DNA of 64,000 nt from assembly GCA_038502055.1 (NCBI GenBank), contig JAXRKN010000038.1, forward strand, positions 1,674,001-1,738,000, read 5' to 3'. A program made the translations under genes and the position numbers. This document shows, one piece after another, positions 13,505 through 28,100 of the stretch. The notes beneath the pieces were generated by a model, which was not told the DNA's origin, did no database searches, and saw nothing but the letters and a program-made list of their open reading frames with translations. This DNA comes from Tanytarsus gracilentus (lineage: Eukaryota; Arthropoda; Insecta; Diptera; Chironomidae). The first letter of the stretch is position 1. Every line of letters begins with the position of its first letter.

Positions 13505-15899
13505 TACATTAAGTGATTTTAAATTACAAAAAAAAATATTTAACGTCAGCCCGGTGAAATGGACCCAGTTTAAAAAGAAATTTCATATTTTTGCGTCAGT
13601 CACGTGCGAGTTCATTTTTGAGAGAATATAAATTTGAAAATAAAAATTTGAACTCGCATTAATTGACAACAGGTTGAGTTTCGTGTAAGAATTATAAAAA
13701 ATAATTAAATACAAATTAATAAAAAAACACAGCGATATACATTTTAAAACATGATCACAGGATTCTCAGGAATAATTGAAAGAGAAAGAAAAATGCATTT
13801 AACAAAAATAAATATGAGAGAGTCGCAATGAAACAATAAAAAGTGAAGAAGAAGAAAAGATGGTAATAGCGTTAAAATAATTTCCATTTAAACTCTATTG
13901 CAAATTCTATTGAAAAAATACTATGAAAGAGAATAACAAAGAGATATGATGAGTTTTTTTTGAGAGAAGATGATGATGAGGAACAATAAGCATAACACAA
14001 GATTAATATAGTAAAGTATTTATCGTTATATGTAGACATGAAATATCCAAAATCACCACAAAGAGTTTATTCACCCTCCATTTGATTTTTGCTTCTTATG
14101 ATTTTGTTTTTCAAATGCAATTTTATAAATTAAAATTTTAGGAAATTTGGGATTTGAAAATGTGAAACTCGAAATTTTTAAAAATATTTTAAATTTTTCA
14201 AATCCTCAAATTTTTCTCAGTTAAATAATGATGTAAATTGATAATCGGTGTTTCTAAAAAAAATCACGCAACTAATTAAGGAAATTCAATAATTGATAAA
14301 AAAAAATATTAAGACTGTTCTTTTTTAAGGAGAAATTAATTTGGAGGTAACGTGAATAGCTTAACATTATACAACTGATAAAAAAATCACACACACACAC
14401 ACAGATAACACATACTTATATATATAAAAACATAATAACAAGTAGACAAATTTGCAAGTGAAGTAAATTAAAAATAAGCTAAAATTAATATTATATGATA
14501 ATTGAAAAAGTCTGGATAGATATTGAGACACGAGTGAACTGCGCCCTTATATATCTCTGTATTTCACTTTTAATTTTATGCACGCTCTTCATATCCATTA
14601 AAAACACTGCCGAAGACAATTTTTCTGCTTTTTCAAAATATAGTCAAAAAATATGAGGTTAAAATTCAATTTTTTTCACGCATAAAAGCGGTTAAGTTTT
14701 ACTCATTTAAAAATGCATTTCGCTTTAACTGTAAGAAAAATTTTGAGCGCATAATTATGAAAGAAAATTGCCATAAAAAAGTCTGTTTAACACTAAGTTT
14801 TTCGTAAAATCTAATCAACCTTATAACATTATCATTAGCGATGAGAAAAAAAATTACTAAAAACTATTCGTAAAAAAAATATTTGTAATCGTTGTAGAAT
14901 TTAGTATTTTTACCAATTTTTACGCGAATGATTCGATGGAAAAATTATTTCGATTGCATGAGATGAATGGAAAAACCCTAAATTAATTGTATAAAAAAAT
15001 GAGACGCAGAAAAATGCATTTTTTAAACAAAATTAAACCAAAACTTTTTTTTTCGCTGCAAAAAGGCAATTTTTGTAACAGATAAAAAAAAATGAAAAGA
15101 AATTTTCGTGTGAAGACTACAAATTAAGGCCAAAAAGAAGTCTGTTTAATTCTACTGATAATTATTTCATAATATTGATAATCGAAAATGAAATTAAGTA
15201 ATATTTTAATCAATTAAATTGCATTTAGAAAATTCTTGGGAATTTATTCCCTTGAGAGAAAAACTCTTTTTCTTTTTTCATTTATTCACACCTTCGTTCA
15301 CCTTAAAGCTAACATAAAGTGAGGCAATCGACTGTTAAACAGTCACCCCATAAATAAAAATGCCTCCTCGTTTTCGTTTTTATGTCTCATTACATATTAA
15401 ATTTTTCTTGTTATAATGTCGTGACTAAATTATTGTTTAGACTTATTTTCTTTAAGAAAAAAAAAACTCTTTTTATACCGCATTAAAAAACTTCCTCTTT
15501 ATCACATTAAGAGAAAAAGAAATCACACACATAAAACACACAAACACACATGCATTGTATTCCTTTTTATAGTGTAGTCTTTTCCTTATAAAAAGGATAA
15601 TGATGAAAATCTATCGTACTGCATGAGATTCCATTTATGGAACTGGTTTAAATGAAAATTGTAAACAATTTTGAAGAAAAAAACTTAAATGAATAAAAAT
15701 CAATGAAAAAATACAAAAAAATTGTCGAATTACTTTTCTGTTACAGGAAATTATTTTTACGGAATTTTTATTTTATCTCCTTGACTTTCAAAATATTTAC
15801 ACAAAAAGAATTGGATTAATTAATTCAAGTGTTAATTTTATGATCACGCACATATGATAAGTAACTAATTTAAAATGTGTGTTTGAAAAATAGTTTTTT
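13505..15899. other. Convergent 3' region of Kr-h1 and KIAA2013 homologue
   Basis: No coding sequence seen. It must contain the 3' UTR of Kr-h1 (plus strand; first AATAAA at 13639-13644, further ones later) and that of the minus-strand neighbour (AATAAA on the minus strand at 15767-15772, about 130 nt past its stop). A short CA microsatellite lies near 14389-14402. Kr-h1 3' UTR length cannot be fixed from sequence. Confidence 0.6.
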
Positions 15900-17859
15900 T
15901 TAAGGTTTACTGTAGCGGTAACGTCGCACTTCTGGCGGATCGCAATACTCTTTCACAATCAGCTTACATAAGAAAATGTGGAAAATGACAATGATGGCAC
16001 AAATGGCTATCCAGAAGAGTGTTGGCAATCCTCCTAAATTTGATCCATGCTTGTGAAGGAAAATCAGATGATGTTCGTGCGGGGGAGCTTCTTGAATTTC
16101 TTTCACATGAATTGCATTCTTTAAATCTTGCATGTGAATTTTATCGGAAGTAATGTAAAGTATTGGTGTCAGCGGTTCCGTAAGTTTAACGGGAAAAACG
16201 CGAGCTTGTTCACTCAGCTGAATGGGTGTGTCGAGACAGCCAGCATCACATGCAAAATATGTTCTGTCCGATCGATCGAGAAGCACTTCCAACTGTGCTT
16301 TATTGTCTTCACGAACCTTTACAGTAATATTGACATGCGTCATATTGCCATAGTTGAGTCTTCGAAAAGTGAAATCTCTATGAAGAAATTTCGGATGAAT
16401 ATTGAACTCGAGATGTTGATTACTGAATCGAAATCCACCAAACGATAGAACCATTGACTGAACAATTCCACTAGCTCCAGCTCGAATCAAATTATGGCAG
16501 CCCTGCTTCTCCAATGTCAGCATCCACATTTGAACGATTTTATTAGCTTCTTCAATATTCGAAAGTGGTTTCCACAAATTTTCCGCTTGCAAAGTGTGAA
16601 AACTATCAAAACATCCCTCAGCATATGTTAAATCATGAGCAATTTGATTTTTTCTCATCGGCGTAATCGATTCTTCATACTCATATGCGCGTCCATGTGA
16701 GAGCACGTGATACATTGTCGAATTTATTTTATCACCGTTGATTGCATTTTCGGCCTTAGCTGAAATAAAAAAATGTAATTAATTTTCAACTAGAAAAAAT
16801 ATAATAAACTCACATGTTGAAATATAGAATCCAGTTTGAAACAGATTATTCCAAACGCTCGTGTGCTGCTTACGAAAGTCGTATAGAGCATCTCCCGGTC
16901 GATCGTCATCCCTCAAATGTTCATCAAGAGCTTTCTTCATGGCTTCGATTGCATATTTTTCAACCATCTCTTTTTGCTGAGCATATTGATCCTTGGAAAT
17001 GGGTTTTGAATAATTGATGGTGGTCAAGATGTTCATTGTTACTTTCCCTCGTTTATTGAGCGTCAAAGATCGAGAAATGAGACGATAAACGATCGAAACT
17101 GCTCTAATTTTACCACTCACTAACGAGTTGACATAGCCCGTGATGACTTGATATTCAACAATTTTTGATCCATGCTGAATTTTCACGGTCTGTGTTGCTG
17201 CAGTTGGCCAATCGCCAATGATTCGGGGCAGCACAAGATTGAGATCAATAATTTGATTGCGGTGATTTTTTACATGAATTTCTTGAACAAAAACTGAAGG
17301 ATAATTTCTGTGTGCGTAATACGTATATTTTACTTGATAGTCATCGAAACACTGATAACGATCAACAATTCCGTCGAGATAGCGAACAACTATAGCCTCT
17401 TTGATGTCCTCTTGATTTTTCGCAATAGACACGATTGGAGCAAATGGAAGATTTAAAAGCAGAGCTCGGCCTTCTTTAATGTTAAAATGTGCATCCTGGC
17501 TAATTTCGAGTCCAAAAATACCATTTCCAGCATATGGAATGTCATCAATTCCCGTTCCTTCAACATTGTAAATGTTTAAATTGCCTTGTTCATATTCGGA
17601 AAGTATTCGTGGTGTCAAATTATCATCGATGCATATTGAAAGTGTATCTGAAAGTATTTTTGAGTTAATTGATGAATTAAAGCACATTAAAATAATTACC
17701 TTTCTTATCAACTTCACCCGCAAAAAAGAATTTAGTTAAAATCCAAATGAAAAATAGACATGAGATCGTTATAACAATGAACAGCTTGCGATAAGTCAAT
17801 TTTCCATCGAGTAGCCTTCGAGATCGACGCAATGTCTCGTCTATGCTGTATTTAAACAT
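15900..17859 (-). CDS. KIAA2013 homologue (DUF2152 single-pass membrane protein)
   Basis: Secretory-pathway membrane protein of unknown biochemical function, conserved from insects to human (KIAA2013). Exons on the minus strand: 17859-17700, 17647-16814, 16759-15900; introns of 52 and 54 bp; 617 aa. A hydrophobic segment near the N-terminus (about residues 27-48, after a basic stretch) is a signal anchor or uncleaved signal. A long lumenal domain follows. A C-terminal transmembrane helix (LFWIAICAIIVIFHIFLCKL) precedes a short cytosolic tail. Blocks matching the human protein as I know it include HAENLW-like (here QAENLW), VQSMVLSFGGFRF, CDAGCLD, LTPILYITSDKIHMQDL and the helix-tail motif KLIVKEYCDP. 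It shares a 198-bp divergent promoter with TBCK. Confidence 0.9.
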
Positions 17860-18057
17860 GATTTTTCGTCTATTATTACTTGAAATTTAATTTTTACATT
17901 ACTCGGTGAAAATTTGATAATTTTTCAAAACGTAAACAAATAGACCTTAATCCGACTGAAGGGAACGCAACTCGGTGAAATTAAATCTAATCCGAACAAA
18001 GTAAACAAAAAAAAAATTGAAAAGTTTTCTTAATATAAAATTTTAACTTTTTTAAGG
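17860..18057. promoter_or_regulatory. Bidirectional promoter, KIAA2013 homologue / TBCK
   Basis: Only 198 bp separate the two start codons, so both promoters and 5' UTRs fit here. The segment contains an internal degenerate duplication. ACTCGGTGAAA occurs at 17901-17911 and again at 17970-17980. TAATCCGA occurs at 17948-17955 and 17988-17995. GTAAACAAA (forkhead-like) occurs twice, near 17934 and 18000. No TATA box is obvious. Coordinate expression of the two genes is inference. Confidence 0.6.
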
Positions 18058-20612
18058 ATGAGTCCGGCTTTATCGAAAGTCAATTCACAATTAGCGGCTT
18101 TTACATTCATCGCTAAGTCGTGGCAAAATGAAGCTGTATCAGCAAATGGGCTGCCATGCACGCCAAATTCAATTTCAATTGTGGGACGATTTCAAATATT
18201 AAAATCACTTCATCACGATAATTTAACTCAATATTTGCAGATCGAAAGAGGAAAGCATGGTAAGAATTCTATTTAAATAACATAATTTGATGAATAATTG
18301 AATTAATTTTAGAAAGAACAATCGTAATTAGCGAATATTACGGAACGCCTCTCTCTGATGTTGATAAAATCTTCCAGCTTGAAACAATTCTCAAAATATT
18401 TAATCACTGTGCGTCTGGTCTTCATTGCATTCACAGTAACGACTTTGTTCATCATAATCTAGAGCCATCAAATGTCCTCATCGATGAGTGGCACAATGCA
18501 AAACTTTACAACTACGGTTTTTATTTGATGACACACGGAGACAATGATGAAGAATATGTTTCGTTTCCAATTGGTGGAAACATTCGTTATCAAGCGCCAG
18601 AAAGAATTTTGGGAAATCATGGAAATCCAAAAAGTGACATCTGGAGTCTTGCTCTGATCATTTGTGAATTAGCGTTTGGAGTTTCACTATGGAGAAATAT
18701 GAAATTTCCTCAAATCGCTCGAAGAATCTTAAGCTACTCAACTTCTAATGGATCCATATTAGAGAAAATAGCGAGAGAGCATGATTCGCTAGATGTTTAT
18801 AACAACATGGATGATGAGCTCAAGTCATTGCTCATTTCTTGCCTTTCATTTTCATCAAGAGACCGACCAACTTCAGAGGAAGTTCTAAAGCATCCGATTT
18901 TCCAAAGTAATCGCAATACTTTCGCCTATAAAATACATAAGAAAGCTATAATTGAAATGTCACCGCTGGAACGACTTGACATTATACAAATATTTTATTT
19001 ATGGCAGTTAGCAGGTGGTGATGTCTATTCAGAACTCAAGAAAGAGGGATTGATTCGAAATGAAGCTTCAATTCTCACAATTCCTCGAGTAGTCATGTTA
19101 CAAAGCGGAAAATCGATACCGATTTACAAGAGTCAAAGTTCTCTCTTTGATCAGCGCTTTGTATTGCTGAATATGAAAAATTTAAGCGAACGCCTTGCGT
19201 CAATTCCAAGACGTGCTTTTTATCCGCTGCTACATTGCCCGAGACTACCTTACGATTTTGGCACAGACATGCGAACGCTTCCTTTACTAATTCGTGAACG
19301 CAATATTGAATATCAATTTTATCGAATCGTGTTATTCGCTAGATTGCTCAAAGGCTACCCATATACTCGTGACATGATTGTTGAAGAGGCTAGAGTTGAT
19401 ATTCCACCGCTATTGAGAGGAAAAATTTGGGCAGGTGAGAATGAAAATTAGAAATGATTTTTAATTGAATTACTAAAAGCTCTTTTTATAGCGCTCTTGA
19501 ATGTAATTCCAAGTGGTAAATACGAGAAGATTGACAAGGAAACGCCGACGCCTACAGATCGTCAAATAGAAGTTGACATACCACGTTGCCATCAGTACGA
19601 TGAACTTCTTAGCAGTCCTACAGGGCATTTAAAATTAAAGCGACTTTTAAAAGCGTGGGTTACAGCTCATCCGCAATATGTCTATTGGCAAGGGCTAGAC
19701 TCACTAACCGCTCCATTTCTGGTGACAAATTTCAACGATGAAGAAACAGCTTTTTTATCGCTCATCAATTTCATTCCAAAGTATCTCCATAATTTCTTCC
19801 TCAAAGACAATTCAGCGATAATCAAAGAGTATTTGTTTAAATTCTCGCAACTCGTCACTTTTCACGAGCCAGTTATGTCAAAGCATTTAAATACAATCAA
19901 TTTCATTCCGGAGCTTTTTGCAATTCCATGGGTGCTCACGATGTTCAGTCACGTCTTTCCGCTTCATAAAATAATGCATTTATGGGATAAACTGTTGATT
20001 GGCGACTCGTCGTATCCGCTTTTTATTGGAATTGGAATTCTAAGGCAAGTCAAGACGACACTTTTAGAGTCGGGATTTAACGAATGCATTTTACTATTTT
20101 CCGACTTTCCTGATATCGTTATGGAGACTTTAATTAACGACACGCAGCGAATGTACGATAAAACGCCAAAAAGTATTTCTCACCGCAAGCATATTCTTCG
20201 TCGCGATGATGTTGAAATATTTGACATCAATAATGTGGAGTTGAGTGATATTCAGAAAGAAATCTCACCACGAATTAGTGCAAACGATCTTATTAATCTC
20301 CTCAAAGATAAACCATCAGGAGTGTTTGTGTTTGATCTTCGGCCACAAAATGAATTTAAACGGTGGCATATTGCAGGATCAATTAATCTTCCCTACACCA
20401 ATCTAATATTGAGTGATAGACGACTGGAAGCGATAAATGTTGAACGAATAGCTTTGCAGGACAAAGTTGTAGCCATCATTAGCGTCTCTCACGACAACGC
20501 AACACTTTTCGCTGAGTTTCTCGTTGACTGTGAGATTGAAATGGTTTGCATTTTGCATAATTCAATCAACACATTGCATTCAATTCTTCCAAGCGCTTTA
20601 CTTGGTGCATAA
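18058..20612 (+). CDS. TBCK: TBC domain-containing protein kinase-like protein (TBCK)
   Basis: Rab-GAP-like protein linked in other animals to mTOR signalling and endolysosomal trafficking. Exons: 18058-18259, 18313-19434, 19492-20612; introns of 53 and 57 bp; 814 aa (human about 890). Domains in order: a pseudokinase (to about residue 275), where HNLEPSNVLI replaces the HRDLKPxN catalytic loop and NYGF replaces DFG, so it is expected to be inactive. A TBC domain (about 437-650) carries DIPR (arginine finger R473) and YWQG (glutamine finger Q508), so GAP chemistry looks intact. A C-terminal rhodanese-like domain (about 701-814; VFDLRPQNEFKRWHIAGSIN) lacks the catalytic Cys loop. The short N-terminus has no glycine-rich loop. 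A poly(A) signal AATAAA lies at 20643-20648, 31 nt past the stop. Confidence 0.95.
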
Positions 20613-22178
20613 AAATATATGTTGATGATATTAATCTCATGAAATAAAATTTTATATATAAACTTGATATATTCGTACTGAAAAAAAGCAAGTTTTTTAT
20701 TGAAATTTTATTTTCAGTGATGTGAATCCTTTTCGGAAATTGAATTTATTTTGCTGGAATTAAAACATCAAAATAATTCTTTTTTTCCTAAGAAATTTAT
20801 TTTCATCATAACTTTTCCGTTATTTTTCTTTACATTTTAAAATTTTAGTTTTTTTTTCACAAAAAAAATTTATTCGATATTTTTTCAATTCTATTATTTT
20901 TTATTAATAATACAAAGAAATTCTTATGGTGATTAATTTTCTATGTGTGTAACATCGAGTTTGCACACGTGAATCGATGATTTTTTCGTTTCGAATTTTC
21001 ATCACTTTTATTGCACATTTCCGGCCATGATTTTTTAATTTTTTTCATCCTTACATCTATATGTTGCTAAAAAGTTTTAACATTCACGTATTCTCGTCAA
21101 GTCAGAAAAATTGGTCAGAGAGAGAAAATTGAGATAGAGTTGAGCGTGTTAGCAAAAAGTGTTTTTTTTTCTACAGATAAAAAACTATTTGACAGAAAGA
21201 CAGAATGAAGATGAGTGCACTAAAAAAAATTGAGTTAAATTTTTGTTTGAAAATAAAAATTTTATCACAAAATAAAATAAATAATTGAATCACATAAATT
21301 AAATAAAATCTTTTACGTATATATTTTCTATTCCTAACTTTTCTAAAATGGACAAGTTGCGACATAAGTCGGCAAAATGTCATTAGAGAGTTTTTTTTGC
21401 AGATCCTCATGAAATCGTTTTTAATTCCCATTTTAATTTACAATTTTTTTTTCTTCGGGAAAGTTAAAATCTAAATTTTCTACTTCTATCGCTCCTAGAT
21501 GTCAACGACACAAAAAAGAATTATGTTTTTTTTTCTCTACATCGTTTGAACGTCAATAAAATCACAAAAATGAGAAGAGAATTCAAAAATACTTCCTTGT
21601 GGCACTTTTGACCCTTTCCTACATCACACTCATGTTTTTCATTCTATTAATAAAAACTTTTTCCCTTTTTTAATCCCGCTCTCTCTGTGTGTGCGCAAGC
21701 TTTTTGTAACCCTTTTTTCGCATTTTACTCAATTTCGGAGTGCTTAAGGCTTTTATGATAATAAAAACTTCACATACTAACCATAAATTTTATTTTTAAA
21801 GAAGAAAAAAGCTTTCAATAAATTTAGAACATAAAAAATTTTGTCAACTTGTTTCTTCACTTGCTTGACATCACACAGTGAGAGAGAGATGAGAAATGAC
21901 GGCATGACGACAGAAAAGGTCCAACATTTTCAAAAGATGCTTACGGTCATCAAAGCATGAATTTTTAAATGAATTCAAGAGTAGGAGGATCCAGCCTCCG
22001 AAAAAAAAGAAGATTAAAAATAAAATGTCACAGAGCTTTCATGTCCATGGAGACCGCACACAAATGTGCCACTCACAACTTATACAATCGTTGTCAATTC
22101 CTGTAAAGTCTGATGTTGATAGAGATTTGTTTGACCGGCAATCATATGAACAACAACGTGTGGATGCTTTTGCTTGCG
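20613..22178. other. Convergent 3' region of TBCK and Cdk5 activator copy B
   Basis: AT-rich DNA with no supported ORF. It holds the short TBCK 3' UTR and the 3' UTR of the minus-strand Cdk5 activator gene; a minus-strand AATAAA (plus TTTATT) lies near 21788. A small hairpin-forming GGAGG/CCTCC pair occurs near 21984-22000. Confidence 0.6.
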
Positions 22179-25100
22179 TCAAGCGCTGCCATATTGAAGA
22201 TTTCCATTCGAATGGTTCAAGTGATTGTTGTTAATGCTGTTCAAATTATTCATCGCCGTGGTTGGCGAAACTATATTGACATTTGTGGAATTTTTATGGA
22301 CATTATTTCCATTGCTAAGATTATTATTATTATTATTGTTAGGATTTTGCGTTATTGACGCCGTCGACGATGTGGAGTTCGAGCTGATGCTCAAATTGTT
22401 GAGATTATTGTTTAAAATATTGTTCGTAATATGCGAACTTGGACTAATAATGTGGTTGTTATTTAATTGATTTTCTAGTTTTGAGTTGTTAATGCCGCAG
22501 CCTTTGAGCTCGGTGAAAATTTCCGTAAAATATCCCGGCTCTGCATTGATGCGCAACATACTCGAGCTCATTTTATTTACGATGACAAGACATCTAAAAT
22601 GAGAGGGATTATTAGAGTGATGTATTGCTGTCATTATGGACTTATGATGCGTTGTGAGAATTTATATTAAAATTTAATGTCGTCAGGCAAGGGAAGGAAA
22701 TTTTATTTTAATTTATAAAAAAAAAATTCGTTAGATTAAAAAAATTTCCCTTAAAATTTTGAATTTTTAAATTTCCTTAAAAATTTTCCACCCCTTGACC
22801 ACATCAAATATTCAATAAAATTCCATGCCATGCTGTTACAATACAACCGTCACATGATTGACAATGGCAGCATGTCTGTATTTTTATTAAATTAAAACTT
22901 ACCGATCCCAAAATTGATCCTTCGATTCATCGACTAGGAAGGGCTTCAATGGATAACTAATCTCATTACCCATATATGAGTACGATAGATAAAGACACGT
23001 GAGCGTTTTTGCTTGCAGCTCCGATTCTTCCGTCTCTTTGCCATCGACAATTTCACGGACCAACATATAAACAAAGACAACATTAGCTGGATTAATGAAC
23101 GCCACATCCTGAAAGAAGAGAAACAAAAGCATTAAAAATTTTTCACAATAAACTCGTGATGATGGTAATGAGTTGAAATTGAGAGTAAAGTTTTTGCTAC
23201 AAAAACAGCTAATTTATTCCCATTTAGAAGCCACAAACAAAAGAATTAAAACAATTATGAGAATTCTCAATAGAAAATGGCAAAAAGCGGTAATGGTACT
23301 TTGTAAAATATTTTCATTGTATTTCTGTACCTCGATCCGCTCTTTTTTTCGGTGGTTATTAAAATGTCAGAGTATTGACTGCAATCGCATGGAATTAGCT
23401 GTCATATTTTTCCATTTCCATGAAAAATGTCGATGATAAAAAAATAGACTCGCTAGACCCTGAATTATTTCATACCCCATCAGAAAAAGGTTCGGAGAAA
23501 ATTATTTTTTGGACTCTTTCCAAATTGCAAATTAAAAGAACAAATTTAACCCTCCTGACATTAGTGTCAATGTATTTACTGTTGCGTGTAAAATTGAAGA
23601 AAATTTATATTTTTTTTTAGCCGTCAAAGCTTTCTAAAAAATCCTTGAAATAAATTTAGATCGTAAATTTTTCTGTAAACCACACAAAAAAAAATGGAAG
23701 CGCTAAAAGTATTTTGCCTTTTCATGTCGTGCCACCTGATGTAAAAATAATCGGTCGATTTCACTCTCACAAATGCCTCAGCACTTACGTCATCGATCAC
23801 ATATGTCCATGTGAAATCGAAAGGTGTTTTCTTCTTGCTCAATCGATTACGATTTAATGAAATGGAAAATGATTTTTCAATCGTAATATTGTGGCAATGC
23901 TTGATGTGTTGAGGCATTTTAAACTTTAAAATTTAAGTTTAATAAAAAATTCAAATTTTAACGGATTAAATTTAAATATTTAAAAATTTACTCAAATTTA
24001 ATCGATGGAAAAAATTTACAGATGTGAGAGAAATATTCAAAAATAAGCTTTTGAGAAAATGTTTTTGCTTTGAAATAGGGACAAAAGGAAATAAATCAAT
24101 GATCTATGAAAAGACGCTCTTTCATGGAAAACGAGTAAACATAAATTTCCTACGAACATGAAAAAGTTGGCACAATCAATCATGAAATACACAGGTTCAA
24201 TCTACTTTTGCTTTCTTCGGATTTATATTTGACATTTTCTCAGCAACATTACTCTCTTCACGGCCCACATTGCCATCGTACGCTTAAATATTCATTCCAA
24301 AAATATCAATTTGCCATAATTATGATTGATAATAGTCAATTTTTTCCTCCTTTTTTCGCAAACTCTCGGCACAACAAAAAACTAATAAACGTAATGGAAC
24401 GAAAACGAATCGGAAAAAAGAAGAATGTTCTGCTGAAGAAAATCATAGAAACGAGGCAATGATTCGAGATGATGATGGAGAAAAATATTTCTTTCGATTC
24501 TTTTTCATTGTTATTGCCTTAAAATAACAAAATTATTGTGATGCAAGTAAAAAGAGAACGGATTTTATTTAATGAGTAAATTATGTGTTAAATTTATGCT
24601 GGTAAAGTTTAAATTTAAAAAAATTTGAAAAGTCTGTTTAGAAAATTTTGTGTGTTTGCTTAAATATATAGCCAAGACACCAAGATTTGTTACCTGAGTG
24701 AAGTCACAAAAATATTCAAATTTTTATCTAACGGTTTTTTGAGAAAATTATTCAATAAAAAAACTCAATTAACCTTTTCAATATTCTCCATTCATCAATG
24801 CTCTTTCAGTAATTACTTAAAAAGTTTTTTCTATACTCAAATAGATGCTAATCGGAAAAGAAAGAAACGATAATTCCGTTTGACGTGGGACTGAGTGAAA
24901 GTGATTTGTATAACGTTGCCCTTCACGTGGATTTTCTTTAATACAGTCGAGATTACGAACGAGATCTTTCGAGTAAAGTTGGCTGAAGATGCTTTAAGAA
25001 AACAGTTTAAAATGAATTTTGCTGTTTTTATGGCAAGCTTTTAAGGAGAATTGTTATAAGTAGATGTATCCACGTAGCGCGAGGGATTAGGGTCGTAAAT

Positions 25101-28100
25101 TTTTAAAGGATTGGCGGAGAATTTTTTAGAATATTAAATTTTTTTCGAGCTTTCATCGAGGTGTTAATAAAATGTGAAACTTTATAACTTGAGTGAACTT
25201 TTCATCAGTTCACAATTTATTAATTTAATATGTTGTTAACCTAAAATCCGCTCAAAAGAGAAATCTAGAGAAACAAAATTAGTTTGAAAAGCGACGTCGT
25301 GAAATTTTTTTCAAATTCTCAGATTACGACGCAAAAACATTTTCAGAATTTCACTTTGACAGCAATTCTCACTGCGACATACTTTAAAATTTGACATGAC
25401 AATAATTCGCAAATATTTTTCATTAAGTGCAGATACAATTTTCATGTTCACGTCAAAACTTCTATCATAATTTTTACATTTCCTCCTCCATCACTGTTTA
25501 TTTACTTTTCATCGTCCCAATTATGTCATTTTACCCTTGTTTGATGAAAGGAAAAAAATTAACATCATCGAGAAAATAATGGAAAAAAACAGCGAAAGAA
25601 ATTTCATTAAGCTCCCATCAAAATCACCCAATTACACTTGAGAAGAAAGTTTCTCTTTATACTTTGCCTCGCGTCGCATCTCGAGGGTGAAAAAAATTTG
25701 AAAACTTTTGCTTTTCCTGAAATTACAGCGCGTATATTTTATTTCGCTCCCTCGAGTGCGTTTTGTATCAGCACGCGAGAGTTCATTGTAATATTTCCCT
25801 CATAATTTAATTTACATCGATTCTAATAACGCCATCATCGTTATGAGTGTATGAAGAGACTTAAAAGCACTCAACAGACAAAAGTAATGTGAATTACCTG
25901 CCATCCCTGTAATAATAAACTTCGATCAACTGCACGCAGCCACATTACAGCATCGCCCGCTTGAAAGTCTCGCAAACGACAGCATCGATCCCTTAAGAAA
26001 ATTCCCAGACACTTTAAAAGCTCCGAAGTTGAGGCCTGAAAGAAAGAAGAAAAAAATTTTTTAATGAAAACTTATTCAAATTTTTTGTAAGTGCGAAAGA
26101 TGATGAAAAAAGTTTAATTAAATTAAAGAATAAACACACACACGCACATCCGAGCTGTCTCAATATTTTGCTTTAATTAATTTTCTTGTTTAGAGTTTCA
26201 GCCATAATTCTTTTTTAAGACGATTCACGTAATTCTTGTGCTGACGAAAAGCATGAGATTCGAGGCAAGACGAACAGTATGGCGCCATGGGATGTTTAAA
26301 AATAGACTGAAAGATTGATTCAGTTGAGATTATCTGTATTTCGTTGAAAATCCATTTTAAGGCATCATCCGATCTTTTCTTACCTCAACAACCTTTCATC
26401 GAAATTTAGCATTCAAATACCTTCGTGGAAAATTTTGCTAAAAAATTGTTTTCTATAATTTTATTAAAAGATTTTTTGAATTTTAAGTCTTTTATTTTTA
26501 ATTAAAAAGTAATTTATAAAAATATTTCCACCCTCTGGCATTTAAATATTATTTTCATCAGATTGATTTTGCGTCTCATCTCCAATGATTAATACATTTT
26601 TAATAACCATTCATTTTTGAGTGGGTGTATCTATAATAAAATTATCTCAATGGACGCTCCGACGTAAGGGAAAATTTTCCGTGCTCTTTTAATAAAATTA
26701 AATAATAAATGGGTCAGCAGACGACAGCGCCAATCTTCATTAGTCAGTGTGTTCACAAATATTATGATGGCCGCTATGCTAATATTCTCAAGCAACATAA
26801 AGATCAGAACAATTCAAGTAGAATTTTTTCATTTTCTCAACAATTAGAAATTATGTCGGTGATAATTTGTAATTTTAGAGAAAAGCGCTCGGGGATTGTG
26901 AAAAGAGCTATGCTAAGCATTTATTATCATCTTTTTATGCTAAGTGAATTAAGGGGTCTATAATTAAAATTTAGCATCCAATTATTATCCTCGCTATTAA
27001 GTAAAATCTCAGTGAGGGGTTGAAAGAGAAAAATATTTTCAGAAGCTTTGATTTAAATTTTTTTAAATGAATTTTTAACACGAAAAAATCAAGTTAAAAG
27101 CTCAAAACCAACATTTTAAATGTACAGACATGTGCGGCTGTGATGTTGCTTGTTTACTGAAGCTGTTATCATCAGTTTTTATTTACAACTTTTCTCATAC
27201 TCTGTTGCCACTTTATCTCTATTTTGCACGTATGCAATTTTATACCATGGGTGGTCGCACCATGCTTATTCATATATCGAGCAAAACGAGAATTTGCATG
27301 TTAATGGAAATCATCTTGTGTCGCTGTCTGGAGTGGCACTAATTGCATTTTGTGTAAATAATGACTGTGTCGTTTGTTTTCACCCACTACCCAGGCCATG
27401 GCACTTCTGCTCGACTAGATTTGATATAAAATTGCCACATTAAGGCGAATAAATTACTCGGAAAATAATTGCTGCAGCAAACCCAGGGAAGTGCAACAAA
27501 CTTCAAAGCGCTCAGTGCTCAGTGACACATTTTTTCTCTCGCTCATACTTCTGCGAGTGTTTGCAATAAAATTTAATTTAGATTCAAGTCATTAAAAATT
27601 GTCCTTGTGTGTAAAGTGTATGTGATGTAAAATTAAATCATGATAAATGCGAACAAAATCAAGAAGGAAAGAAAGTTTACGATGTTTATATTGCGGTCAG
27701 AGATGCCATTTTGTTGATGTGGCTTTAAGCTTTTCCTCTTTCATGAACTTTTTCTCGAATGCGGTTGTAAGAATTTTTTTACTGAAAACTTTCTGTGGTG
27801 GAACAAAAAATTGCTGAAATCTGTCTGCAAAATGTTTTTTCAATTTTGCGGAAAATGTTTGAGATTTTTATCCATGAAAAAAACTCGAATTTTTTAGGAC
27901 ACTTAAAATTGGAAAGCATGTAAAATTCAAATTAAGTTTTCACTCGCAAAAGCAACCCTCATTTCACTTTAAAGTGACTTCTTCATAGACTAGCTCAAGG
28001 GAAAAAAAATAAATCAAAATCTCTAGATGATGATGAGCAGAAAAAAAACAGTCGACAAGCTTGGAAAATTGACTCAACGGATAAGAGAAATAAAATAAAA